From assembly GCF_900100485.1 (NCBI RefSeq), contig NZ_FNDH01000030.1, forward strand, positions 1-33,151: DNA of 33,151 bases, written 5' to 3'. The translations under genes and the position numbers were made by a program. The notes beneath the pieces are model-generated. The model ran no database searches. It had not been told where the DNA came from and saw only the letters and a list, made by a program, of their open reading frames with translations. This DNA is from Nitrosomonas sp. Nm132 (GTDB lineage Bacteria > Pseudomonadota > Gammaproteobacteria > Burkholderiales > Nitrosomonadaceae). Shown piece after piece: positions 16,023-25,180 of the stretch (positions are counted from its first letter, which is position 1; every line of letters starts with the position of its first letter).

Positions 16023-17206
16023 TTGCTCTGCTCCCTTCTTGGTTGCTGCACGACCTGCGGCACGCGCGATAAATCCAGCTCGCCTTTGAACGCCTGCTGA
16101 CTCAACGCACCATAGAGGGCTTCGAGATCGATCAGGCTTTGCTGGTAGCGGGATTTGATGCTTTCGATCTTCTCGATAATCGTCGCGAACCGGTCTTGAA
16201 TGTCCTTGGGCGGAAGCAATAGCTCAATACCTCTAACCAGAGATAAGTTCAGGTTTTCTTGATTGCCACCTCTACCAAGCGCGCGAATCGAGTCATAGAG
16301 AAATCTAAGCTGCTGGAAAATGAAAACTTCATTGTGCTTCGATGGGAGTATCGCTGCACATGCCTGATTCGTTGCGGCGTCGATTCTCAAATACCCAACT
16401 TGACCTCTAGTTCTTCCTTGGCCATACATGGCCAAGAGAATCGTACCGATGGGGTATAGAGAGCAGTTAGTTTCGCACAAAGCCCGTTCGGTGATGTGCT
16501 CTTCAGTCCGAAAGATGTCGCAGTTCTGTACCTCCGTCGTCTTAACCCAAGGTATTGAGCCGCCGTAGTATTCGGCTATCTTCTGGCGGCTCGGTGTTGA
16601 GCCGGTTCCAACATTGGCAAAGGCACCAATGGGCTTTTTCTCCCAGCCCTTCTCATTCCGTACCGGATCGCCAAACATCTCCAGAAACACGCTCTTGAGC
16701 AGGTCGTCGAGTTGTTGCAGGTGTTGTTTGCGCTGGGCGATCAGCCCTTCCACTTTGCCAAGCAGATGGGCAATGCGGATTTGGTCGTCGAGGGGTGGAA
16801 CGGGGATTTCGATCTTCTTGAGTGTGACCTGCGTGATCGCCTTAAAGGTTGAACCTGTACCCAAAGCGTCGATTTGCCTTTCGTTCGCCTTGAGGTAGTA
16901 GTAAAGAAATTTGCCGTCAAGTTCTGATGTCGGACGAATTGATGCTAGACCGCGGCCGATTATTGACTTCTGATTACAGATATTGACTGCGCCAACAGGG
17001 GCGCGAACCGAAATTAGAATGTCGTCTGGCTCAGCTTCTTTTCGTTTCAAACTCGTACACCACATACGAACGGTGGGATACATGTCTTGAAAGTCCGCCT
17101 TGCCTTGGAAAAAGGGTAATCCTTGACCAGTCGAGTTGTAGGTGGAAGATTCTGGTGATTGACCAGCAACTATTTTTGCCAGTGAATCGAGTGGTTTGAA
17201 AATCAT
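16019..17206 (-). CDS. hsdS: Type I restriction-modification specificity subunit HsdS
   Basis: HsdS chooses the DNA target for the methylase and nuclease. The 395 residues show two target-recognition domains in tandem (from about 1 and about 190), each followed by a long coiled helix: LLGKVEGLIAQRKQHLQQLD and IIEKIESIKSRYQQSLIDLE. The first domain ends IEIPVPPLDDQIRIA and the second GIELLLPPKDIQDRFA, the conserved repeats of the family. Full length is normal. It overlaps hsdM upstream and the RT-nitrilase downstream by 4 bp each. The target sequence cannot be read from the protein. Confidence 0.92.
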   Translation of the reverse strand: MIFKPLDSLAKIVAGQSPESSTYNSTGQGLPFFQGKADFQDMYPTVRMWCTSLKRKEAEPDDILISVRAPVGAVNICNQKSIIGRGLASIRPTSELDGKFLYYYLKANERQIDALGTGSTFKAITQVTLKKIEIPVPPLDDQIRIAHLLGKVEGLIAQRKQHLQQLDDLLKSVFLEMFGDPVRNEKGWEKKPIGAFANVGTGSTPSRQKIAEYYGGSIPWVKTTEVQNCDIFRTEEHITERALCETNCSLYPIGTILLAMYGQGRTRGQVGYLRIDAATNQACAAILPSKHNEVFIFQQLRFLYDSIRALGRGGNQENLNLSLVRGIELLLPPKDIQDRFATIIEKIESIKSRYQQSLIDLEALYGALSQQAFKGELDLSRVPQVVQQPRREQSK

Positions 17207-18921
17207 CCTACCATCCCTTTCAATACCAGTAACTCACGCACAATGCCGCTCTGCACCTTGGCCAGCTCCGCCTCATCCACGTCGCCCACCTCGGCCTGAA
17301 TCAGCCGGTCCAGAATCACGCCCGGCGCGTCGTAATGCACTTCCTCGAACACATCTGTTTTGTAGCGGGAGAGCGATAGGTCGTAACCCTCGGCCTCGAT
17401 CTCGGTGCGCGGCACCATAAAGCACTTGGCGGTGCGGTCGCTTTCTTGATCAGGGGTGGCCGGGTTGCGGGCGTGGCGGTTATGGAATTGGGCAATGATG
17501 TCTTGCAGGTCGCCAAAGCCTTCCTGCTTGCTGCGTTTGTCGTCCAGCGAATAGCCGTCGGCGGCCATCTCGTAGAATCAGACGTGTTCGGTAGCGGGCT
17601 GGGTGACTTTGTCCTTCGGCCCCCAGACCTTGGTGAACAGCAGAATGGCGGTGCTGACGCCGGCATAGGGCTTGAACACGCCGCTGGGCAGGGTGATGAC
17701 GGCCTTGAGATCGCAACGCTCCACCAGCAACTGGCGCAATGTCTTGAATGCGCCGCCGGAGCCGAACAGCACGCCCTGCGGCACGATCACGCAGGCGGTG
17801 CCGCCTTTCTTCAACAGGCGGTAGATGTTCTCGACGAACAGCAGCTCGGTCTTGGTGGTGCCCAGTTGCAGGGCTTCGTTGATGTCACCCTTGTCGATGC
17901 TGCCGGTGAAGGGCGGGTTGGCCATCACGATGTCGTATTCGGATTCCTCGGTATAGCTCTTGCTGAGAGTGTCCTTGTAGTCGATGTGCGGCTCGTCGAT
18001 GCCGTGCATCATCAGGTTCATCAGCCCCAGGCGCACCATGGTGGCGTCGATGTCGTAGCCCCACAGTGAACTGGCCAGAATGGCCTGCGCTTTCTCGGTG
18101 AGGGTGGCCGCGACCGAGGTGCGCACGAAGCCATCTTCATCGGGGGCGAGGTCTTTGGTGCCCGCCTTGATGGCCAGTTGGGTGACGATGTACTGGTAGG
18201 CCCCGAGCAGGAAGCCGCCGGAACCACATGCCGGGTCCGCAATCTTGTGGCCCAGCTGGGGCCGCACCAGATCGGCCATCAGCTTGATGATGTGGCGCGG
18301 GGTGCGGAACTGGCCGTTCTTGCCAGCGGTGGCGATTTCCGAGAGCAGCATTTCATAGACATCGCCCTGGATGTCCTGGAAGGCCTGGCCGTTCTCGCGC
18401 GAGTCGCGCTCTATTACCTCGAAGATGTCGTCGATGGTCTTCACCGCTTCCACCAGCAGGGCTGGCTTGGGGATGATGAACACGGCGTTCTTCATGTGGT
18501 GGGTAAAGTTGGACTCGGTGCCGTTGAGGTCTTTGAGGAAGGGGAACACCTTGCCCTGCACATGCTGCAGCATCTCTTCGGCCTGCATGCGCTTGAATTC
18601 GCTCCAGCGTAGGGTTTGCTTGTCGATCTCATAGCGCTTCTCGTCTTCCAGCTTTTTCGCCCATTCGGCATCTGTATCCTTTTCTTCTCGCCGTGCGCGA
18701 TATTCTGGTGGAATCCACCTGCCATCGAACTTCGAGGCGCACCTCTCTCCAATGAATTCCGCGTCTGCCTGGCGTTTGAGATCCAACTCGTCGAGCCGTT
18801 TCATGAACAGCAGATAGGTAATCTGCTCGATGGCGGTGAGCGGGTTGCTGATGCCGCCGCTCCAGAATTTGTTCCAGAGCTGGTCGATCTTGCTTTTGAG
18901 TTCGGGGTTGTTCTGTAGCAT
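17203..18921 (-). pseudogene. hsdM: Type I methyltransferase HsdM interrupted by an in-frame TGA
   Basis: HsdM puts a methyl group on adenine and with HsdS protects host DNA. The first 447 residues hold the N-terminal helical domain, AdoMet motif DPACGSGGF (229-237) and catalytic NPPF (335-338). At codon 448 a TGA (17578-17580) follows TEHV. The same frame then continues FYEMAADGYSLDDKRSK and RYKTDVFEEVHYD to the real stop at 17203, matching the usual HsdM C-terminus where VWFY is conserved. One base change, TGG to TGA, explains it. The C-terminal part, which contacts HsdS, could only be made by read-through or by restart at ATG 17568, nine bases after the stop. The methylase is probably impaired; a sequencing error is the other explanation. 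Confidence 0.88.
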
Positions 18922-18969
18922 TCTTAAACTTCCTTGTTAACCACGAAAGGCACGACAAACACGAAAATG

Positions 18970-19380
18970 TTATAGCGCCAGTCGGGTTATTAAAACCTGT
19001 GGATAGGAACCAAAATTGATGAGCAAACCAAGTTTCAGCCTGCTTGCTTTTAAATAATTCATCACTTGGGCCTTGTGTTCAGGTGCAATCTCTTTGACGG
19101 CCTTGAGTTCAAGAATGATTTTCCCGAAGCAGACAAAATCTGGCTTGTAGATTGGTCGCAGTGATTCGCCTTTGTAGTGTGGCTTCAGCTCTGGCTGGGA
19201 AACAAAAGGAATGTCTCGTGTTGCCAGCTCCCGTTCCATGCATTCCTGATAGACGGTTTCGAGAAAACCACATCCCATCTCGCGGTACACGTCAAAAATA
19301 GCCCCCTGAATCTGATAACACTCCTCTTTGAAAAGAATCTTTTCGTGTCTTTCGTGTATTTCGTGGTTCATAGTCATCAT
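18970..19380 (-). CDS. GxxExxY family protein
   Basis: The 136-residue protein has the family's naming motif as GCGFLETVYQE (about 37-47) and a nuclease-like core: a YKPDFVCFGKIILELKAVKE stretch (D...E.K), as in PD-(D/E)XK folds. The function is not established; such genes are often found inside type I restriction clusters and prophages. Its start overlaps the hsdR stop by 4 bp (ATGA), so it is coupled to hsdR. Start alternatives MMTM or MNHEIHE lie four codons apart. About 48 bp separate it from hsdM. Confidence 0.85.
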   Translation of the reverse strand: MMTMNHEIHERHEKILFKEECYQIQGAIFDVYREMGCGFLETVYQECMERELATRDIPFVSQPELKPHYKGESLRPIYKPDFVCFGKIILELKAVKEIAPEHKAQVMNYLKASRLKLGLLINFGSYPQVLITRLAL

Positions 19381-22175
19381 GCCGCCAGGCGTTTGGTCAG
19401 CTGCAGGATTTCGTTGATTTCGGCCGGACTGAACACGCCACGGATGCCTTGCGGATGGATGACCGTGAAGGGAGCATTGATCAGGTCTTTCTTCTCCACC
19501 TTTTCGCGCTCGATGATGAAGTGCTTCAACAGATTGAGGAACTCCATCTGCCGGTTGCTGAGCGTGGTGTGGGTCTGGATAAACTGATCAAACGCCGCGC
19601 TGACTTCGTCCGGAAAGCTCTTGAGCACTTCAATGCCCAGAATGTGGCGGATGAACTGGATGAAGCGCGCCTTGCGGTTTTTGTAGACCTGGCGCAGCAG
19701 GTCTTCAGTGATGTGCGGGTGCTCCTCGTGCAACAGTTCGGCCAGTTCGTTGGCCTCAATCGCGCTGACCGTCTCGCCGTTCTTGATTTTCTGCAGCACC
19801 GGGTTGTGTTTGGTTAGCTCGGCAATCAGCGCCTCGACCATTTCGCGGTAGCGGGTGATGCTCACCGCCTCATGCTGCGGGCCGAATTCCACCCATTCCT
19901 TCTTGTGCAGTTCATCAGCCAGATCCAGGTGGGTTTGCTCCTGGCCGGTGCTTTGCTCGCGGAATTTCATCAGCGGGCCGAGCTTGGCCACCATGTCATC
20001 GAAGGCGTTTTCGTCGGCCTTGGCCCAGTAATGGCTGGTTTGCGCGGCGCGGATCAGGGTTTCTTGCTGCTTCACGAAACTGACCGAGAGCGGCAGTTCG
20101 CTGATCTGCTCGACGATGCCTGCTTTGAGGGTTTCAGCTTGTTCCTTGTCTTCGTTCAGCACCGCCAGCGAATATTCCAGCAGGTCGCGCTCGAAACGCA
20201 TGGCCTTGAAATCGGCCTCGGAGACAGTGCGGAACAGCGGCTTGATTTCAGCGCGCAGGAATTCCAGCCGGTCGTGGCTGAGGTTGATCCAGAAGTTTTC
20301 GTCTTCCAGCCGCGCCAGTACAGCGGCGGCTTCCTTGATCACCACCGATTCCTTGGGTAGCGCGGCAATCTGCCGGCGCAGCTTGGCGATTTCGCGCGTG
20401 GCGATGTTGGCATGGCCGCTGTCGTTGGCTTTTTCGATCTTGTCCAGGCGCAGGCCCACCAGCCGCACCGGCAGTGGCGACTGGGGCTTGAGTTCTTTGC
20501 CCTTGGGGTTGAGCTTGAAGTATTCGAAGTTGTCCCAGCAGTCGAGAATCAGGAACACATCTTTCTCAAGGCACCAGGGCTTGGGTTTGCTGGTTTCCAG
20601 CAAGCGCGTGCCGCGCCCGACCATCTGCCAGAACTTGGTGTAGGAATACACCGGCTTGGCGAACACGAGATTGACGATCTCGCGCACGTCGATACCGGTG
20701 TCGAGCATGTCTACGCTGATGGCAATGCGCGGCAGGTCGTTGTTGGTGAATTGATCGAGCAGGCCGCCTTTGCCGTAGACGCGCGGATCGTCCGACACCA
20801 GCACCTTGGCCAGTTCGCCGTGGTACTGCGGGTAGAGCTTGTCGAAGATTCCCTCCATGCGCCGGGCGTGGGCCTTGGTGGCGCAGAAGAAGATGGTCTT
20901 GCCCGGCAGCACGCCGTTGGCATCCTTGATGGCTTCTTCCATGAACTCGCGGACGATCAGGGTGTTGGTGCCCTTGTTGATCACCTGCTTTTCCAGCTGC
21001 GAGCCTTCGAAGTTGATTTCCTCAATCTCTTTGCCTTGCAGGATCAGCTTTTTCTGGTCTTCCAACGAAATGGTGCGCTTGCTGATACCCTCCATCTGGA
21101 ACTTGGTCTGAATCTTCATGACCTGGAAGTTGCAGAGATAAGGCGGCACGTTATTCACCGCCTCTTCGAAGGTGTAGGCAAAGGTCGGCAGGCCGTCTTC
21201 GCAATGAAAAAGCTGAAAGGTGTTGTGATCGATGATGTCGGTCGGCGTGGCCGTCAAACCCAGGGTGATGGTTTTGAAATAGTCCAGCACTTCGCCGAAG
21301 GTGTTGTAGATGGAGCGGTGGCTTTCATCGACCACGATGAAATCGAAGAAGTGCGGTGACAGGTGCTGCGTTTCATCCCGAATGAGGTTGAGCATCGTGG
21401 GATAGGTGGCAACGTAAATGCGGCGGTCTTTGGCAATCAGCTTTTCGCCCACATTGGGCCAGCGTGGCTCATTGGGCATGTGCTCCTTGAAGGCCGCCAG
21501 TGCCTGCTCGCGCAGTGCGATACGGTCGACCAGGAACAGCACCTTCTCGGCGTGACCAGCGCGCATCAGCGCGTCGGCCATGGCAATGCAGGTGCGGGTC
21601 TTGCCGGTGCCGGTGGCCATCACCAGCAGGAAATCGCGCTTTTTCTGCTCGATGCCTTCGAGCACCGAGCGGATAGCGCGGATCTGGTAGTCACGACCGG
21701 CAATCGAGGTGTTGATGAACTCTTGCGTCAGCGGTTTGCGATTGCGGCGGATATAGGCGAAGCGCTCCAGATCGTCGCGCGTGGGGAAGCCGACCGCCTT
21801 GCGCGGCGGCGCGTTCTCAAGGTCCCAGAAGTAAATTGAATGGCCATTCGTGTAGAAGCAGAACGGCAGCTCACCGCCCAGCTGCTTCTGGATGTTGTAG
21901 CAATACTGCTTGGCCTGCTCGCGGCCGATGGCGGCGTCCCGGCTGGTTTTCTTAGCCTCGATGACGGCCAATGGCTTCCGATCTTTGCCCAGCAGGACGT
22001 AATCGCTGAACTGGTGGCCTTCGTAGGGCGTGCGGGGTTCGGCCACACCTGCGGGCAAAGCGGTCAGGATGTCGAATTCCTCGACAACCTGCGTGGGGTC
22101 CTTGACGTTCCAGCCAGACTGAGCGAGTTGCCGGTCAATCAGTTCTGACCGGGTTTGTGCCTCAGATTGGGTCAT
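19377..22175 (-). CDS. hsdR: Type I restriction endonuclease subunit HsdR
   Basis: HsdR moves DNA by ATP hydrolysis and cuts unmodified DNA far from the target. The 932 residues start with a PD-(D/E)XK nuclease domain: D58 and E73-K75 in LAVIEAKKTSRD. Two RecA-like motor domains follow, with GTGKT (189-193), DESH (283-286), GLTATP, and a C-terminal QMVGRGTRL arginine-finger block. The end has the EcoEI-type C-terminal domain that binds HsdM. A ribosome binding site GGAGAGG is placed 9 bp before ATG 22175. The length is normal and no frame break is seen. With hsdM broken, an active HsdR would threaten the host, so the complex is probably not assembled. Confidence 0.93.
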   Translation of the reverse strand: MTQSEAQTRSELIDRQLAQSGWNVKDPTQVVEEFDILTALPAGVAEPRTPYEGHQFSDYVLLGKDRKPLAVIEAKKTSRDAAIGREQAKQYCYNIQKQLGGELPFCFYTNGHSIYFWDLENAPPRKAVGFPTRDDLERFAYIRRNRKPLTQEFINTSIAGRDYQIRAIRSVLEGIEQKKRDFLLVMATGTGKTRTCIAMADALMRAGHAEKVLFLVDRIALREQALAAFKEHMPNEPRWPNVGEKLIAKDRRIYVATYPTMLNLIRDETQHLSPHFFDFIVVDESHRSIYNTFGEVLDYFKTITLGLTATPTDIIDHNTFQLFHCEDGLPTFAYTFEEAVNNVPPYLCNFQVMKIQTKFQMEGISKRTISLEDQKKLILQGKEIEEINFEGSQLEKQVINKGTNTLIVREFMEEAIKDANGVLPGKTIFFCATKAHARRMEGIFDKLYPQYHGELAKVLVSDDPRVYGKGGLLDQFTNNDLPRIAISVDMLDTGIDVREIVNLVFAKPVYSYTKFWQMVGRGTRLLETSKPKPWCLEKDVFLILDCWDNFEYFKLNPKGKELKPQSPLPVRLVGLRLDKIEKANDSGHANIATREIAKLRRQIAALPKESVVIKEAAAVLARLEDENFWINLSHDRLEFLRAEIKPLFRTVSEADFKAMRFERDLLEYSLAVLNEDKEQAETLKAGIVEQISELPLSVSFVKQQETLIRAAQTSHYWAKADENAFDDMVAKLGPLMKFREQSTGQEQTHLDLADELHKKEWVEFGPQHEAVSITRYREMVEALIAELTKHNPVLQKIKNGETVSAIEANELAELLHEEHPHITEDLLRQVYKNRKARFIQFIRHILGIEVLKSFPDEVSAAFDQFIQTHTTLSNRQMEFLNLLKHFIIEREKVEKKDLINAPFTVIHPQGIRGVFSPAEINEILQLTKRLAA

Positions 22176-22345
22176 GAGTTACCGTCCTCTCCTGCGGTTG
22201 CGCGGTACGTGTGGCTTGCTCTATCGCCCATGTTTGGTCGCTGTGGTCGATAGCAGTCTTTGATTCATGAGGGCCGAGCTGGTGCATCGCCCAGCTTCTA
22301 TCGCCCAGCTATCACCGATAAGGCGCATGTTGTCCGATAGCCTGC

Positions 22346-22840
22346 TCATGACACCGCCCAGTACCGACGCCAACGGTTGTTGCCCTCGAAGCGCACGGCA
22401 CCGCGCTCGGTGGTGTGCAGCACGTTCTGCGGTGTGACCCCCAGCGGCAGCGGGCCGGGGTTGACCACTTCCGGGGCCGTGACGCGGTCGGATGCGCGCA
22501 AAGCCTGCAGCAGCTTGTCGCGCTTGGCGGCATCCATCTCACCGCGAGGAATCCGCAACTCGATGTACTGGCCGCCATTGGGGGCGGTGACGACATCGGG
22601 CAGCATAGCAACGTTGACGGTGCGCTCGGCCAGTTTGCGCCGAAGGGTGTCGGGCAGGTCGGCGGGAATTTGTTGACCGGCTGGCGGCGCATCCTGCCCG
22701 TCCTCGATGCCCAGCAGCAGCCGACCGCCCGTTGCATTGGCAAAGGCGATGCAATCCTTGGCGATTTCGTTCCAGTCTGTCGTCTTGCCGGTCACTGCCC
22801 GCAAGGACTTCTGGTCGAGGAGTTGTCCTTCCAAGCTCAC
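22346..22840 (-). pseudogene. AlbA_2 (Schlafen-like) protein with internal deletions
   Basis: The N-terminal 95 residues follow the AlbA_2 / divergent AAA-4 family (SLEGQLLDQKSL, DCIAFANATGGRLLLGIEDG, NGGQYIELRIPR). After that the text jumps to pieces that belong far downstream in the family: MDAAKRDKLLQALRASDRV, then EVVNPGPLPLGVTPQNVLHT, and ends at VS. The family protein is about 450-550 residues and this frame only about 165. It is open throughout, so it may be made as a short protein, but the fold is probably lost. GTG 22840 is the likely start, with AAAGGA 6 bp before it. It is 23 bp from the HTH gene upstream and 170 bp from hsdR. Confidence 0.65.
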
Positions 22841-22862
22841 GCGATCCTTTCCCTGCTGCGCT

Positions 22863-23069
22863 TCATTTCTGTTCGTCCCCACTCTCCGGCTCGTCATCGG
22901 CCCCGCCCGCTCGCACCCATTCATCGACTTCGGACAGCTGGAATTTCCACAGCCGCCCGATCTTGTGCGCAGGCAGGCCCTTACGCTCCCGCCAGCGGTA
23001 GACAGTGTCCTTCACGACGCCCAGATGCTGGGCGACTTGCTCGGCGGTGACCCACGGTTCGGTTGTCAT
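22863..23069 (-). CDS. Small helix-turn-helix (excisionase-type) DNA-binding protein
   Basis: The 68-residue protein is an HTH_17 / MerR-like winged helix: WVTAEQVAQHLGVVKDTVYR (6-25) is the helix-turn-helix and GRLWKFQLSEVDEWVRAGG the wing and last helix. Such proteins act as excisionases or local regulators. It is the first gene of the restriction operon, so it may control it; many restriction-linked AlbA_2 genes have a partner of this kind. No operator was identified. Confidence 0.8.
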   Translation of the reverse strand: MTTEPWVTAEQVAQHLGVVKDTVYRWRERKGLPAHKIGRLWKFQLSEVDEWVRAGGADDEPESGDEQK

Positions 23070-23169
23070 GGCATTGGCGCTCAGGTTAAAGCCTCAAAGT
23101 CGTGTTAAATCGTCATCAGTCTAACAGAGGATGGCTTTAGTGGCCAACAGAAAGGGTGCCTGGCGGCCA

Positions 23170-23346
23170 AGGTGGCTGTTTCTCCAGATTCCAGCTCGAG
23201 TGGAGCATGAGGCGGAATTTGATGGTTTACTGATGGACAGTGTAGCGGTCTTGTTAGCGGTGAAAGCGGTCCGGCTTAAGCGGCTCGCGCAGGACGGCAT
23301 GCGGGTGAGCGCCAATGCGGACGCGTCCTCATTCTGGCTAGCGCTT
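23170..23346 (+). pseudogene. IS1182-type transposase relic
   Basis: One plus-strand frame reads DSVAVLLAVKAV then RLKRLAQDGMRVSANADASS. This is the LD.VAQDGMRVRASAG block of IS1182-family transposases. Nothing else of the enzyme is present; it runs into the 3' end of the hydrolase gene on the other strand at 23338. Confidence 0.5.
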
Positions 23347-23868
23347 ACGGTAGAAAATATGCCCACCCTCGGAGGAGTGGCGGCGCATTTTGCGTGACCA
23401 CTTCGGCTTGACCTTCTTGCTGTGATACCACAGCACCTCATTCATCCCCTTACCGGTATCGACATAGCTCTTGATCTTGCTTCCTAACCTGTGATCGGAA
23501 ACCATTGTCCCGGCCAGGAACAACGCCCGCGCCCAGGCATTGCCATCGTATACCTTATCGCTCTTGCCGTCGTCCGTCCACGAAAACTGGTACGGCTGCC
23601 AGACCACGCCGCACAGTGTTCTCGGGTAGGTTGGACTGACAAGCCGCCTCATCGTCACGCTAGCGACCTTGGCTTGCTCCCTCATCGATTCACCACGAGC
23701 TTCAAAGTAAATATTGCAGGCCAAGCAGGATACTTCGTCTCGGCGAGCCTTGTTACAGTCGAACAGGGTGCTTTGCCGGGATGCCTTGGCCAACTGCGCC
23801 GACGCAACGCCATCTAGCGCGCACAACGCCGTTAGGCATGAAACCAGAATTTGTGAATGAAAACCCAT
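23338..23868 (-). CDS. Cell wall hydrolase, SleB (Hydrolase_2) family
   Basis: An exported enzyme that cuts peptidoglycan. ATG 23868 gives a clean signal peptide (hydrophobic core ILVSCLTALCALDG, cleavage after ASA); a GTG six codons further upstream is possible but gives a longer, less normal leader. The family domain begins CLACNIYFEARGESMREQA, with the catalytic-type glutamate in YFEARGE, followed by TMRRLVSPTYPRTLCGVVWQ and YQFSW. It ends HIFYRKR. With 176 residues it is a typical single-domain member. No partner gene is adjacent. Confidence 0.85.
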   Translation of the reverse strand: MGFHSQILVSCLTALCALDGVASAQLAKASRQSTLFDCNKARRDEVSCLACNIYFEARGESMREQAKVASVTMRRLVSPTYPRTLCGVVWQPYQFSWTDDGKSDKVYDGNAWARALFLAGTMVSDHRLGSKIKSYVDTGKGMNEVLWYHSKKVKPKWSRKMRRHSSEGGHIFYRKR

Positions 23869-23962
23869 TATAGAAAAAATAAACACCTTTTTGCGCTACC
23901 CCAGACTTGACTGGCAGTACTCAGGTCTAAATCCTTTCAATCAACCTTAAATCCTACAGTTT

Positions 23963-24370
23963 CTAGTCTGGTTTAACGGCAATTCTGCCACTTCCAAGAA
24001 AGAATACCGCAAGTCCTGTAAGCAAAAAGAATATTTGCAATTCCAGTGTATAGCCGCCGGTATCTGTTAATGTCAATAATTGACTGCGATGTGCAAGCAC
24101 TATTGCAAATATCATGTTACTGAAAACGAGTAAACCACCAAACCGGGCAAAAACGCCAAGAATAATCATGAGCGGTGCAATCACTTCTCCCAAATAAACT
24201 CCATAAGCCAGACCCTGAGGCAGATCAACGTTAGCGAGTTGTTTGCTAATAAAATCGAGAGAGCTTGGGTTGAATATCTTATGTACACCATGAAATAACA
24301 TTAATATTCCTACCGTGAGACGTAAAGTTAATTTACCCAGCGCATCGCTTTGAAATGGAAGGCTCATCAT
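23963..24370 (-). CDS. DoxX family membrane protein
   Basis: The 135 residues form four membrane helices: LRLTVGILMLFHGVHKIFN, YGVYLGEVIAPLMIILGVFA, LLVFSNMIFAIVLAH and LQIFFLLTGLAVFFLGSGR. The HGVHKI and GEVIAPL blocks are those of the DoxX/YphA group. The family is linked to redox or sulfur stress, with no firm reaction known. A strong ribosome binding site AAGGAGAAG precedes ATG 24370. The 286 bp upstream is AT-rich and holds only its control region; an imperfect palindrome around TTGATACTACTATTAGTAAT near 24566 might be an operator. Confidence 0.85.
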   Translation of the reverse strand: MMSLPFQSDALGKLTLRLTVGILMLFHGVHKIFNPSSLDFISKQLANVDLPQGLAYGVYLGEVIAPLMIILGVFARFGGLLVFSNMIFAIVLAHRSQLLTLTDTGGYTLELQIFFLLTGLAVFFLGSGRIAVKPD

Positions 24371-24656
24371 ATTCTTCTCCTTAAATACTCAAAATATTTA
24401 GTGCTCGAATAGATTATCAAGGATAGGGTTAATCTTTTCGAGAAACAACTATAGGCTTGTAGAAAACAAATAAATTGGCCTGGTTTTGCAGCAAATGATC
24501 CGTTCAACCCGAATGTTCCATTAGAATCTCAAATTTTAATAAAATCAATAAATTATCCTATCCCTTTTGATACTACTATTAGTAATCAAATAGTTAGTCG
24601 TTCCTGAAGAACCCGTTTTTTTCAACTGCCGAGCTGTAAGTTAGACATATTGCCAA

Positions 24657-24905
24657 TCAATAACCGATTAAGACTGATCCCCAAACGAACACACAAAAGC
24701 GCCAATTGGCGCAGAATCTTGCGCAAGTTTATAGCCAGCGCCGCACAGTATGGCATTCATGGCATCACCCGCGGTGCCTTTCAAAAAGTTCCTCCCTAGG
24801 CGCCTATCGTTTTTCATGTGTCCAACACGAGTTCCACCGCATTGCGCCGCCTGAGTTTTTTTGATCGCTATTGTCAGGCCGCATTTGGCTCCTGCTATCC
24901 ATGCT
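24657..24905 (-). pseudogene. IS5-family transposase relic (C-terminal end)
   Basis: The minus strand reads VGHMKNDRRLGRNFLKGTAG then DAMNAILCGAGYKL, the well-known end of IS5-type transposases (GHLKND..M.RN.LKG..GD..N..L...GYN). After GYKL the match goes on in another frame, RKILRQLALLCV. It is a dead tail that lies back to back with an N-terminal IS5 piece 70 bp away. Confidence 0.7.
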
Positions 24906-24972
24906 TTTAGAAGGTGTCTTGAAATAATTCGATTATTCGTCATATCGTTGCGACTATGATCTCAACCATTTT

Positions 24973-25180
24973 ATGAAGTCAATGTACCAAAGCGACTTAT
25001 CAGAGGAAGAATGGGGGCTAGTCTCGCACCAGCTTGAGCATAAAGATCCACGAGGGAAAAAGCCAATTCACAGCAAATGTGCTATCGTCAATGCGATTCT
25101 CTACATCAGCACAAGCGGGGCCCAATGGCGCATGCTGCCAAAGGATTACCCCCCGTGGAAAATTGTTTACGACACATCAC
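24973..25180 (+). pseudogene. IS5-family transposase relic (N-terminal part)
   Basis: ATG 24973 starts MKSMYQSDLSEEEW, then KKPIHSKCAIVNAILYISTS and GAQWRMLPKDYPPWKIVYD, the N-terminal DUF4096 block of IS5 transposases. The match ends at about residue 67, and the same frame goes on into arsB coding sequence. So an IS5 copy went into arsB and later lost its larger part, or a deletion joined the two. Confidence 0.75.

Noticed and set aside
17446..18612. Plus-strand open frames of 207 and 144 codons opposite hsdM
   Set aside because: They are shadows of the GC-rich hsdM gene.
20412..21359. Long open frame of 315 codons opposite hsdR
   Set aside because: It lies entirely against the clear hsdR coding sequence, whose motor motifs are intact; GC-rich codons of hsdR leave the opposite strand open.
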